Assembly (NCBI GenBank): GCA_903938075.1
Contig: CAJABS010000126.1
Span: 1 to 13,784, forward strand
Reading direction: 5' to 3'
Source: an uncultured Chloroflexota bacterium
GTDB lineage: Bacteria; Chloroflexota; Limnocylindria; Limnocylindrales; Limnocylindraceae
DNA: 13,784 bases
The notes beneath the pieces are model-generated. The model worked only from the letters and a program-made list of their open reading frames with translations, did no database searches and had not been told where the DNA came from. Shown one piece after another: positions 1 to 7,971 of the stretch; within the stretch, counting starts at the first letter, position 1, and every line of letters begins with the position of its first letter. The position numbers and the translations under genes are program-made.

Positions 1-819
1 CGCACCGGCGCGTCCAAGCATCAAGTCAGCAGAGACGAGCGCCGCCTCCATTGCTCCCCCACCAAGAAAGGCAACCGGCTCGTAGCGGTGCTGAAGCTCC
101 GCAGGGAGGGCTGCTCGTCGGCGCTCCGCCTCTGGAAGGCCATCCATCACCACATGCAGAACGCGCCACCCTGTCAGGAGCGTTGCGAGCGCACCATCGA
201 GTGCCGTCTCAAATCGACGAACCCGTTGCGAGCCGCCGAACACCAAGAGGAGTTGGTCGCCCTCGGTCAGGCCGCGTGCCGTGCGCGCGGTTGTGCGATC
301 GACGGTGAGTTCGCGCACGGGGGTGCCGGTCACCGTCGTCTTGGCCCCGCGCCATGGTGCGCGTTCTGCCGTCTGTCGCCATGCGACCGCGCGATGTGAG
401 GCGAGCGGGGCAACAAGGGTGTTCGATCGACCCGCCTGTACGTTCCCCTCCCAGAGCAGGCTCGGTGTACGCGTCAGCCACGCGGCGATCAGTGTGGGAA
501 TGGCGATGTATCCACCCGTAGAGAAGATCACGTCGGGTCGAACGCGACGAATCACGCGAATCGCTTGCGGGATCGACCAGAAGAGCTTGGCGGCATCACG
601 CGCCGTCGCAAGCACGCCAGCGCCACTCGGTCGCAAGCTTGGGGCGGCAAGAAGCGTCAGCGGGTATCCCGCCTCTGGAACAAGGCGTGACTCAACGCCA
701 CGTGCGCCGCCGAGCCAGCTGATCTCAGCGTCGGTATGGAGTTGGCGAACCGTACGAGCCACGGCGAACGCTGGGAAGAGATGCCCCCCCGTTCCGCCAC
801 CCGCGATTAGCACGCGCAT
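1..819 (-). CDS. murG: MurG, lipid II synthase (GlcNAc transferase), 3' end cut by the window
   Basis: Transfers GlcNAc from UDP-GlcNAc to lipid I, giving lipid II, at the inner face of the membrane. The 273 visible residues open with MRVLIAGGGTGGH, the first glycine-rich loop of MurG, at residues 1-13. Further matches are STGGYIAIP near 101-109 (family GGY.s.P), TGTPVR near 165-170 (family TGNPVR) and ADLMLGRAGA at the cut edge (family ADvvvcRsGA). Family members are about 350-370 residues, so roughly 80-100 are missing. The ATG at 819 is supported by an excellent Shine-Dalgarno, AGGAGGT, 4 nt upstream, although it puts the start 95 nt inside ftsW. The C-domain loop reads GGSQRV instead of GGSQGA, and the usual HQTG-like segment reads LHVVMDG, so the protein is divergent. 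Identity rests on the first loop, family order and position after ftsW. Confidence 0.93.
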   Translation of the reverse strand, partial: MRVLIAGGGTGGHLFPAFAVARTVRQLHTDAEISWLGGARGVESRLVPEAGYPLTLLAAPSLRPSGAGVLATARDAAKLFWSIPQAIRVIRRVRPDVIFSTGGYIAIPTLIAAWLTRTPSLLWEGNVQAGRSNTLVAPLASHRAVAWRQTAERAPWRGAKTTVTGTPVRELTVDRTTARTARGLTEGDQLLLVFGGSQRVRRFETALDGALATLLTGWRVLHVVMDGLPEAERRRAALPAELQHRYEPVAFLGGGAMEAALVSADLMLGRAGA

Positions 820-2050
820 CGCTACCTCCTACCTGAATTGGCTCCATCGTCTCACGCGACACCGAGAGGAGCAGCCCAATGGCTGCCATCAACACAATGA
901 GTGATGAGCCGCCCTGAGACACCAACGGGAGCGGCACGCCGGTCACTGGGAGCAGGGCGAGCACCACTGCGATGTTCACGAATGCCTGCCCAGAGATCCA
1001 CACCACAACTCCAGTTGCGATCAGTGCGCCATAGGTGTCTGGAGCGCGCCGCGCTGTTCGCAGACCGCGGAGGGCGATCGCCAAGAAGGCGGCGATCACG
1101 ATGAGCATGCCGAAGAGGCCCGCCTCCTCGCCAATCACCGCAAAGATGTAGTCGTTCCATGCATACGGAACGTTGATCCCGCCCAACTGCTGAGAGGAGC
1201 CGAGACCCGCGCCGAACGGCCCGCCGACCGCCATCGCGATCAAACCTTGCAGCGTCTGGTAGGTCGAACCGGTTGGATCAGAGAACGGGTCGCTAAAACC
1301 GCCGAGGCGGGCGGCCTGGTATTCGTTGACGAAGATCAGGGCGATGGCAACAGCAGCTGCGCTAAGTCCTGGCACCAGCACCCAGCGCAGCGGCACGCCG
1401 GCAACGAAGAGGAGCGAGAATCCGATCAGGCCAACAATCGACGAGGTACCGAGGTCGGGCTCAACGAGCACCAGGCCAACAGAGAGGGCAATCGCCAAGA
1501 GTGGCGTGACCATTGATTCAAAGGTCTTGCCAATGTCATGCCCTCGGCGAGCGAGAAAGTCTGCCAAGAAGAGCACAAGTGCAAACTTGGCCGCCTCAGC
1601 GGCGTGGATGCTTATCGGACCAACGGAGAGTGAGCGTCGTAGTCCAGCCTCTGTGGGCACCCCTGGAATCAGCACAACGATGAGGAGCGCGATCGAGGCG
1701 ATCATCGCAATCGGCGCAAAGGGACGCCAGCGGCGGTAATCGGTGACGGAGAAGATATACATCAACGTAAATCCGATGATTGCGTAGGTGAGTTGCTTGA
1801 CACCTGGTCCGTAGGCGTCGTTGGTCTTTAGCAAACTGTTCATGGCAGACGAGGAGAAGACCATCAGCACCCCGATCCCAACCAGGACCACAGCGGGGAA
1901 GAGGATCGCCTTATCCTCACCGGGTCGTTCAATCCGTAGCGCGCTCGCAATCCGTTGGCGAGCTGATCCGCCTCGCTGCTGCGCACCCCCGCTCGCTGGT
2001 CGAGCTCCAGACGTGCGGGTCGCGCCCGCCTGGCGCACAAGTCGGCTCAT
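725..2050 (-). CDS. ftsW: FtsW, SEDS-family septal peptidoglycan glycosyltransferase
   Basis: Membrane polymerase that builds glycan strands from lipid II at the septum, working with its class B PBP (FtsI here). The 441-residue protein has a basic, low-complexity cytoplasmic N-terminus (about 1-46) and then a run of hydrophobic segments to about 397. SEDS signatures are visible: LVLVEPDLGTSS (193-204), the DP..DP.GS.YQ loop followed by GGPFGAGLG (254-284), YIFAVIGEE (301-309) and PLPLVSQGGSS (374-383). The acidic residue of the family HTDFIF motif is kept (D300), but the motif reads WNDYIF. The ATG overlaps the murD stop as ATGA. The last 31 codons overlap murG and encode an Arg/Gly/Ser-rich tail. 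Position in the dcw cluster favours FtsW over RodA. Confidence 0.95.
   Translation of the reverse strand: MSRLVRQAGATRTSGARPASGGAQQRGGSARQRIASALRIERPGEDKAILFPAVVLVGIGVLMVFSSSAMNSLLKTNDAYGPGVKQLTYAIIGFTLMYIFSVTDYRRWRPFAPIAMIASIALLIVVLIPGVPTEAGLRRSLSVGPISIHAAEAAKFALVLFLADFLARRGHDIGKTFESMVTPLLAIALSVGLVLVEPDLGTSSIVGLIGFSLLFVAGVPLRWVLVPGLSAAAVAIALIFVNEYQAARLGGFSDPFSDPTGSTYQTLQGLIAMAVGGPFGAGLGSSQQLGGINVPYAWNDYIFAVIGEEAGLFGMLIVIAAFLAIALRGLRTARRAPDTYGALIATGVVVWISGQAFVNIAVVLALLPVTGVPLPLVSQGGSSLIVLMAAIGLLLSVSRETMEPIQVGGSDARANRGWRNGGASLPSVRRGSYGSPTPYRR
824..830 (-). promoter_or_regulatory. Ribosome binding site of murG, inside ftsW
   Basis: AGGAGGT lies 4 nt before the murG ATG at 819. It is one of the best anti-SD matches in the window. 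It sits inside the 3' end of ftsW and decides the murG start in favour of the 95-nt overlap. Confidence 0.8.
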
Positions 2051-3603
2051 CGCTGCGCCTCGGCGCGTGCCAGCACGGCGGCGCGGAACGCCTCACCCCG
2101 CGCGCCGAATGGGTTGTTGTACATATCAAAACTGGAGCCGATCGGGCTGAGCAACAGAGTCGCGCGAATCCCATCTGAGCTCGCTGCGCCAATCTCTTGC
2201 GCCACGCTTGTTCCTACTTCGACTGCGCTCTCCACACTCGTCGCCCGTTCGATGCGCGTAAGCCCTGCGGTGCGGAAGAGGGCCTCGAGTTCATCTGCCA
2301 GCTCCCCCATGACCACCGCTGCGGAGCATCGCTCGGCGACGATCGGCGCAAGGTCGACAAGGTCGAGACCCTTGCTTCGACCGCCTGCGATGAGTACGAG
2401 TGGCTTCGGGAACGATCGAACCGCAGCGGCGACGGCATCGGGCTGCGTTGCCTGCGAATCATTGACGTAGCGAATCCCACCAATCACTGCGACGGTCTCA
2501 AGTCGATGTGGGATCCCAGTGAACGAGCTCACCGCGCTACGGATCGCGTCTGGCGCTACACCCGCAACGAGCGCCACGCTCACCGCGGCAAGCACGTTGC
2601 TCACGCTGTGCTCTCCGGGAAGTGCGATTTCGCCGACTGGCATGATGCGTCCGCTAGGCCCTGTCGCAGCGGCGCCACCGCCAAATCGTGGAGCGCGCAG
2701 AACGCCCGCGGCAACGATCCAACCATCAACGATGCCGACTCCGCCAGGGATTGGGCTGCTCAGTCGATACCCCACAGTCTCAACGCGTCCGATTCCCGCA
2801 TACGCGGCAACCACCGGATCGTCGAGATTGACCACCATCACCCCGTCATCCGCAATGCGGTCAGCAAGGAGACGTTTGACGCTGCGGTAGGCACCAACGG
2901 TCCCATGTCGATCAAGGTGGTCCACGGTCACGTTCGTAAACACGCCAACATCAACGGCTGAGTGCAGCGATGGGAGCTGCAGCTCCGATAGCTCCATGAC
3001 CACACGCGTCTCAGCAGGGAGTGTCGCCGCGCGTCCGATGAGTGGCTTGCCGTTGTTGCCGCCAAGTTCCACTGGGCCCGATGGATCACGCGCCAGAATC
3101 GTCGCGATCAGGTTGCAGGTTGTGCTCTTCCCCTTCGTTCCCGTTACGCCAACCCTCCAGCGGCCCCCCAAGAGGCGAAGTGCCCACTCTGGCTCGCTGA
3201 TCAGGACTGGGCCGCGAGTGCCCCTCTCCCCGGTCAGTGCGATGGTTCGAGCGGCAAAATCGCGGAGGTCACGCTCAATAGCGGGGCGCACCGTTGGAAA
3301 CCCCAGCGTTACCGCGGGACTATGTACAACGAGATCCGCTGCAGCGAGTAGTGGCGCGAGGTTCTCTGCATCGCCGAACGAGGTTCGAATTGCGCTGCCG
3401 CCAAACGCCTCGGCCGCGCCGACCACACGATCGATGCTGTCCGTGTCGTGCACTGTGACGTTCGCGCCCGCCGCAGCGACAAAGGCGGCCGTTGCCTGGC
3501 CGGTACGTCCCCCACCAAGGATCAGGACGTTGCGCCCGCGCAGGCTCCCCGCCGCAATCGCGGGCGCCTCAAGCTCCTCTAGGGTGAGGCCGGTGCTGCT
3601 CAC
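2047..3603 (-). CDS. murD: MurD, UDP-MurNAc-L-alanine:D-glutamate ligase
   Basis: Cytoplasmic ATP-dependent Mur ligase adding D-Glu to UDP-MurNAc-L-Ala. Visible elements are an N-terminal Rossmann motif VLILGGGRTGQ (26-36), ATP loop GVTGTKGKSTT (152-162), GGNNGKPL (181-188), MELSELQL (203-210) and NVTVDHLDRH (224-233). In the C-terminal domain, NDSQATQPDA is followed by IAGGRSKGLDL and then SPIGSSFDMYNN (family SPA.aSFD). At 518 residues it is longer than the usual 440-470. The excess is an N-terminal extension of about 20 residues and a longer linker around 108-135 before the ATP loop. The start is GTG, overlapping the mraY stop as GTGA, with a purine-rich GAGGGCAAGG just upstream. Identity is secure. 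Confidence 0.96.
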   Translation of the reverse strand: MSSTGLTLEELEAPAIAAGSLRGRNVLILGGGRTGQATAAFVAAAGANVTVHDTDSIDRVVGAAEAFGGSAIRTSFGDAENLAPLLAAADLVVHSPAVTLGFPTVRPAIERDLRDFAARTIALTGERGTRGPVLISEPEWALRLLGGRWRVGVTGTKGKSTTCNLIATILARDPSGPVELGGNNGKPLIGRAATLPAETRVVMELSELQLPSLHSAVDVGVFTNVTVDHLDRHGTVGAYRSVKRLLADRIADDGVMVVNLDDPVVAAYAGIGRVETVGYRLSSPIPGGVGIVDGWIVAAGVLRAPRFGGGAAATGPSGRIMPVGEIALPGEHSVSNVLAAVSVALVAGVAPDAIRSAVSSFTGIPHRLETVAVIGGIRYVNDSQATQPDAVAAAVRSFPKPLVLIAGGRSKGLDLVDLAPIVAERCSAAVVMGELADELEALFRTAGLTRIERATSVESAVEVGTSVAQEIGAASSDGIRATLLLSPIGSSFDMYNNPFGARGEAFRAAVLARAEAQR

Positions 3604-4571
3604 CCTTGCCCTCGTGTTGCCAAGAAGGTGACGATGCCGAGGATGCCGCCGATCGCGCCGATAACCCAGAAGCGGAAGGTGATCTGCGTTTCTGCCCAGC
3701 CGAGCCGTTCGAAGTGGTGATGGATCGGCGTGAACAAGAAGATCCGCTTGCCGGTGAGCTTGACGCTCGCGACCTGCAGGATGACCGAACCAGTCTCAAC
3801 CACAAAGATGATGCCGATCAGTGGGAGCAGTAGTACGTGGCCCGTGACCAGCCCCGTCACAGCGAGTGCGGCGCCAAATCCGAGTGCGCCAGCATCACCC
3901 ATAATCACGCTCGCCGGGTGCACATTGAACCAGAGGAAGCCGACGAGGGCACCGGCAATCAGCGCACAGACAATTGCAAGATTCACCTGCCCTGGCGCGT
4001 TGAGAAGTGCGATGACCATGTAGCTAATCCAGGCGAAGGTCATGGTGCCCCCCGAGAGGCCGTCAAGGCCATCGGTCAGGTTGACACCGTTGCTCGTCGC
4101 CACAATGGCAACCACGGCGACGACGATCCAGAGAATCGGTGCGATCGGTACCTCTCCAACAAAGGGCACAACAAGCGAGTTGAAGGCGAAGTGCTGCTGC
4201 AGGTAGATGGCCGAAATGATTGCCACCCCGGTCTGCCAGAGCAGCTTCTGCCGTGCTGAGATGCCAACACCGGTACGCGCATTCAACCAGTCATCAAATG
4301 CGCCGAGGAGGGTAACTCCGAGCAGCGCAAGAAGAACGGCATAGGTGGATGCGTCGACAGCATCGAGGAGGAGGGCGAGGAGAATCACAATCACCATCAA
4401 CAGGAGTCCGCCCATTGTCGGTGTCCCCTCTTTTACGATGTGCCAATCAGGTCCAAACTCGCGGCGAACGCGCTTGCCGAATCCCGCGTACTTCAAGAGG
4501 CGCAGATAGGCCGGCATCAAGACAAAGACACAAACGAATGAAAGAACGAGCGCCTGCACGATGACAATCAC
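3600..4571 (-). CDS. mraY: MraY, phospho-MurNAc-pentapeptide transferase
   Basis: Integral membrane enzyme that moves phospho-MurNAc-pentapeptide from UDP to undecaprenyl phosphate, forming lipid I. The 323 residues contain about ten hydrophobic segments and all the expected cytoplasmic motifs: HIVKEGTPTMGG (44-55), the double Asp in AFDDW (D93, D94), NGVNLTDGLDGL (161-172), FLWFNVHPASVIMGDAGAL (212-230) and TPIHHHFERLGW (281-292, the HHH motif). Length is slightly short compared with E. coli (360) but normal for Gram-positive-type bacteria. Start is GTG, with GAGGAGG 4 nt upstream; it overlaps the murF stop as GTGA. Its stop overlaps the murD GTG in the same way. Confidence 0.97.
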   Translation of the reverse strand: MIVIVQALVLSFVCVFVLMPAYLRLLKYAGFGKRVRREFGPDWHIVKEGTPTMGGLLLMVIVILLALLLDAVDASTYAVLLALLGVTLLGAFDDWLNARTGVGISARQKLLWQTGVAIISAIYLQQHFAFNSLVVPFVGEVPIAPILWIVVAVVAIVATSNGVNLTDGLDGLSGGTMTFAWISYMVIALLNAPGQVNLAIVCALIAGALVGFLWFNVHPASVIMGDAGALGFGAALAVTGLVTGHVLLLPLIGIIFVVETGSVILQVASVKLTGKRIFLFTPIHHHFERLGWAETQITFRFWVIGAIGGILGIVTFLATRGQG

Positions 4572-6052
4572 TTCGCCTCCTCACTCCAGCGGGCGGCAAG
4601 CCCGTCAACGAGTCGCTCCAGCGCTACTGAGCGCGATGCCTTGACGAGGATGGTGTCGCCTGGCGAAGCCATGTCACCTAGGAGCCCAATCGCAGCAGCG
4701 ATTCCGGCTGCGTCACTGCTGAGGCGCATGATCTTCTCGATCGGCATACCGCCGGCCCGTGCCCCCTCGGCGATGCCGTCAGCCTCTGCGCCAAAGACAA
4801 CCAGCAGTTCGAGGCCACTTGTTGCGGCCGCATGTCCGACAGCGCTATGAGCGTCGGCGGCGTACGACCCAAGCTCTCCCATCGCACCAAGCGCGGCGAA
4901 GCGATGTGGTCGGCAGGCGGCAAGAGTTGCGAGTGCCGCGGTCATGCTGGAAGGCGCAGCGTTGTATGCGTCGTCAATCACGCGCATGCCAGACATCATG
5001 CGCACCGTGGCGCGTCCTGATGGCAGCTGCACAGCGGCGAGCCGGGCCGCTGCCTCACTCGGCGCGATGCCGCAACGATCAGCCACGGCGACGGCGAGCG
5101 CTGCCGCCTTGGCGAAATGGAGCCCAAAGAGCGGTAGGTCGACACGCACGGTTTCCGCGCGGATCTGCAGGGTAACGAGGGTGTGGCCCGAGGCCTCATC
5201 GAGTGCTGCGTCAACGATGCGCACATCGGCGGTGGCGGCGTGACCGGCCGTCATGATGCGCGCCGGCGTTCGCGCGGCAAGGCGAGCGACACGCAGGTCG
5301 TCGGCGGCGAGGAGCGCCCAACCATCGGAGGGGAGCGCCTCAACAAGCTCACCCTTGCCGCGCTCAATGGCATCAAGATCCCCAGCTCGCTCTGCGTGCA
5401 CGGCATCAATAGCGGTAACTACACCGATGCGTGGGCGCGCCAGGGCACAGAGCGCCCGAATGTCGCCTTCGACATACATCCCCATTTCGGCGACGTATCG
5501 CGCCGTTCCATCGGGGAGGTTGAGGAGCGACATCGGTAGTCCGATCTCGTTGTTGGCATTCCCTGGGGTGGCGGCACAGCCGGCGGACTCGCCCCCAAGG
5601 GCGGCGGCGATCAGCTGCTTCGTGGTGGTCTTCCCCACCGACCCGGTGACGCCAATCACCTCAAGCGTAAATCGGTTGCGCCACTCCGCTGCCGCACGGC
5701 TGAGGGCAACACGCCCGTTCTCAACGCGAATCAGCGAAGCGCCTGAGGCCCGCACCGCGAGTTCCACTTCGGCCAGTGCCTGCTGAATCTCAGCGGTCGA
5801 CTCCCCGACTTCAACAACAATCGCCGTCGCACCGGCACGCAGCGCCTCGTTGGCATGGTGGAGACCGTGGGTCTGCTCCCCTGGGAGGGCGAGGAAGAGT
5901 TGGCCCGCGGTGGCACGGCGCGAATCAACCGCGCATCCCCGAATCGGCTGGGTGCCGTCAACGAGTAGCTCGCCGCCAAGCATGTCGGCTAGCTCGCGGC
6001 CAGAAGCGGCGAGTGATCCGCCTACCGTTCGAGGTGCTGCCGAGAGGGACAT
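4568..6052 (-). CDS. murF: MurF, UDP-MurNAc-tripeptide:D-Ala-D-Ala ligase
   Basis: Cytoplasmic Mur ligase adding the D-Ala-D-Ala dipeptide and completing the UDP-MurNAc-pentapeptide. The N-terminal domain has VDSRRATAGQLFLALPGEQ (42-60) and HHANEALRAGATA. The central domain has ATP loop GVTGSVGKTTT (134-144), TPGNANNEIGLP (162-173, a MurF hallmark) and VAEMGM (187-192). The C-terminal domain has VIDDAYNAAPSSM, matching MurF IDDtYNANPdSM rather than the MurE pattern. I see no MurE DNPR-type motif, so this is MurF only, not a MurE-MurF fusion. Length (494) is a little above the usual 450-460. The ATG at 6052 shares one base with the ftsI stop (TGATG), with GAGG about 9 nt upstream. No murE lies between ftsI and this gene. 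Confidence 0.95.
   Translation of the reverse strand: MSLSAAPRTVGGSLAASGRELADMLGGELLVDGTQPIRGCAVDSRRATAGQLFLALPGEQTHGLHHANEALRAGATAIVVEVGESTAEIQQALAEVELAVRASGASLIRVENGRVALSRAAAEWRNRFTLEVIGVTGSVGKTTTKQLIAAALGGESAGCAATPGNANNEIGLPMSLLNLPDGTARYVAEMGMYVEGDIRALCALARPRIGVVTAIDAVHAERAGDLDAIERGKGELVEALPSDGWALLAADDLRVARLAARTPARIMTAGHAATADVRIVDAALDEASGHTLVTLQIRAETVRVDLPLFGLHFAKAAALAVAVADRCGIAPSEAAARLAAVQLPSGRATVRMMSGMRVIDDAYNAAPSSMTAALATLAACRPHRFAALGAMGELGSYAADAHSAVGHAAATSGLELLVVFGAEADGIAEGARAGGMPIEKIMRLSSDAAGIAAAIGLLGDMASPGDTILVKASRSVALERLVDGLAARWSEEAK
4576..4582 (-). promoter_or_regulatory. Ribosome binding site of mraY
   Basis: GAGGAGG lies 4 nt before the GTG at 4571, inside the last codons of murF. 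It supports this non-ATG start and reinitiation at the GTGA overlap. Confidence 0.7.
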
Positions 6053-7971
6053 CAGCTGCGCCTCAGGCTGCGGAACGTTGGTAGATCCCCACCCACCGCC
6101 GGCATAACCGGAGCGGAGGGTTCCGGCACGCCGGGGTGGGTGGGGGAAGTCAAACCGCCGGTTGCTGCCGCAACGGCGGGGGGAATGTTGTACACGGAGA
6201 TGAGGTCTTGCGCGACGCGGCGGAAGAGCTCAAACGACTCGATGCGGTTGACGATTGCACCTTGGCGTTGCGTAACGGGTGTTCCACGGCGAATGGAGAT
6301 TGCGATCACGTACTCGGGCGATGTCTTACCGACCCAGCCAACGAAGGTGAAGTTGTAGTGCTCATAGTCCCAAGCGCCCTTACCGCCGTCAGCATCCTTC
6401 AGCCAGATCTGCGCCGTTCCAGTTTTGCCACCGTAGGCATACCCGTCCATGCGGGTCAGCTTGGCGTAGAAGGGAACGCTTGAAGTCACCTGGCCAGTCA
6501 TGCGGACCATCTGCGCGGAAACTTCTGGCGTGGTCGCCGTGCCGCGAACCGTGATTGGAATGGTGACCCCATCAACGGACTCAACGAGACGTGGGCGCAC
6601 CAGCACGCCGCCGTTCACGAGCGCTGAGTAGGCAACAGCAAGCTGAATGAGCGTGGTCCCCACGCCTTGTCCGAACGAAGCGTTAGCTACGTCAATCTCT
6701 CGCCATCGTCGATCCGCCGGATCGTTCACCAGCCCTTGGCTCTCTCCAGCAACATCAATACCAGTCTTGCCACCGAATCCAAACCGGAGCCACGTCGCAT
6801 AGAGACGCGCGGCAGCTTCGCGTGTGTTGCTGCCGAGTGAGAGTCCGACCTTACTGAAGATAATGTTGCGACTCCAGGCAAGCGCAGCGGTAAGCGTCAT
6901 TGAGCCTTTTGACTTGAGGTCAGAGTTGCGGACCTTTGTCGCACCGTTATCTAGCGGGAGGACTTCCTCATCTTGGATCATGGTGTTCGGCGTATAGAAG
7001 CCGGACTCAAGCCCAGCGACCGCAGTGATCGCCTTCATCACCGATCCGGGCTCATAGACACTGGTCGTTGCTGGATTGATGAATCGGCTCGGATCTCGCG
7101 CCGCCGTCACGCCAAAGTTGTTGGCATCGTAGGAGGGCCATGAGGCTGAAGAGATGATCGCACCCGTATGTGGGTCCATCACAATCGCGCTCACCGATTC
7201 GGCATCGTCAGCGATCCCCGCCGTGGCAACCTCTTGCTCCACCAGGGTTTGCAGCGTTGCATCAATGCAGAGCTGAAGGTTCGAAGGGGTTCGGCCTGCC
7301 GTGACCTGCGTGGTTTCGAGTTGCCCATCCGTGCCGCGCACCGTTGTGCTGACACTGGCCGCGCCTGCGAGTTGTTCGTTGTAGTACTCCTCAAGGCCAT
7401 ACTGTCCAACCCCGTCGGCGTTGACAAAGCCGAGGAGGTGACTTGCGAGCGTGGTCCCAACGCCGCCACCCGGCTGCGGATACAGGCGAACTCGAACCTC
7501 TTCAAGGGTTACCCCGCGGACTCGACCTGCCGCGATCTCGCCTCGGACGATTTCCGTCTGGGCGTCATCGAGCGCCGGGAGGAGCACAGCCCACTTACGA
7601 CCAGTCTCAAGCGCAGCGCGAACCTTGCTCGCGCTAGCCGTGTTCAGTGCAAGCGCTGTGACGAGTGCGTCGGCCGTTGAGGCCCGATCTGCCGCTGGGA
7701 GCGCCGACCCTTGGGAGAGGAGGCGATGGCGCAGCACCGTCGTAGCAAGCACCACGGCACCGGTGCGGTCGGTAATGGTGCCGCGAATCGGCTCGTTGGT
7801 GACGGTTGTGCGCAACTGGGCAGCGGCAGCTTCAAGCAGCTGATCGCGGGCAACAACTTGCCAGTACCCAAGGCGCGCAACGCAAACCCCAGCAATGAGG
7901 ATCAGAACCAACGTGACGACATTGACTCGAAGGCGTGAGTCCGTGCGCACGATTCGCGGATCTGGTGCCAT
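6052..7971 (-). CDS. ftsI: FtsI/PBP2-type class B penicillin-binding protein (septal transpeptidase)
   Basis: Crosslinks septal peptidoglycan outside the membrane, paired with FtsW. The 639 residues comprise a short basic cytoplasmic tail, one membrane anchor (about 17-39), a dimerisation domain beginning near IRGTITDRTGAVVL (62-75), and a transpeptidase domain. The three active-site motifs are all present: S310-V-M-K313 in YEPGSVMK, S367-R-N369, and K516-T-G-T in GGKTGTAQIW. The C-terminus (about 598-639) is a Pro/Ala-rich tail with no PASTA repeats, unlike many Firmicutes and actinobacterial paralogues. The ATG follows the ftsL stop directly (TAGATG), with GGAGGT about 8 nt upstream. Full length and intact; the symbol could also be given as pbpB. 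Confidence 0.95.
   Translation of the reverse strand: MAPDPRIVRTDSRLRVNVVTLVLILIAGVCVARLGYWQVVARDQLLEAAAAQLRTTVTNEPIRGTITDRTGAVVLATTVLRHRLLSQGSALPAADRASTADALVTALALNTASASKVRAALETGRKWAVLLPALDDAQTEIVRGEIAAGRVRGVTLEEVRVRLYPQPGGGVGTTLASHLLGFVNADGVGQYGLEEYYNEQLAGAASVSTTVRGTDGQLETTQVTAGRTPSNLQLCIDATLQTLVEQEVATAGIADDAESVSAIVMDPHTGAIISSASWPSYDANNFGVTAARDPSRFINPATTSVYEPGSVMKAITAVAGLESGFYTPNTMIQDEEVLPLDNGATKVRNSDLKSKGSMTLTAALAWSRNIIFSKVGLSLGSNTREAAARLYATWLRFGFGGKTGIDVAGESQGLVNDPADRRWREIDVANASFGQGVGTTLIQLAVAYSALVNGGVLVRPRLVESVDGVTIPITVRGTATTPEVSAQMVRMTGQVTSSVPFYAKLTRMDGYAYGGKTGTAQIWLKDADGGKGAWDYEHYNFTFVGWVGKTSPEYVIAISIRRGTPVTQRQGAIVNRIESFELFRRVAQDLISVYNIPPAVAAATGGLTSPTHPGVPEPSAPVMPAVGGDLPTFRSLRRS

Noticed and set aside
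784..790. Frameshift in ftsW or murG at the run of seven C (G on the coding strand)
   Set aside because: The run is in frame for the conserved MurG GGGTGGH loop, so murG is correct as read; only the ftsW tail remains open to question.
281..904. Plus-strand open frame of 207 codons opposite murG and the end of ftsW
   Set aside because: It lies opposite the well-conserved MurG start and ftsW end, with Arg/Thr/Ser-rich content typical of antisense translation.
2197..2961. Plus-strand open frame of 254 codons inside murD
   Set aside because: It is fully antisense to a clear MurD with intact motifs and has no family resemblance; a GC-driven shadow frame.
4568..6052. A MurE-MurF fusion replacing the missing murE
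   Set aside because: Only one Mur ligase with one ATP loop is present, at normal MurF length, with TPGNANNEIG and DDAYNAAP motifs and no DNPR/K motif.
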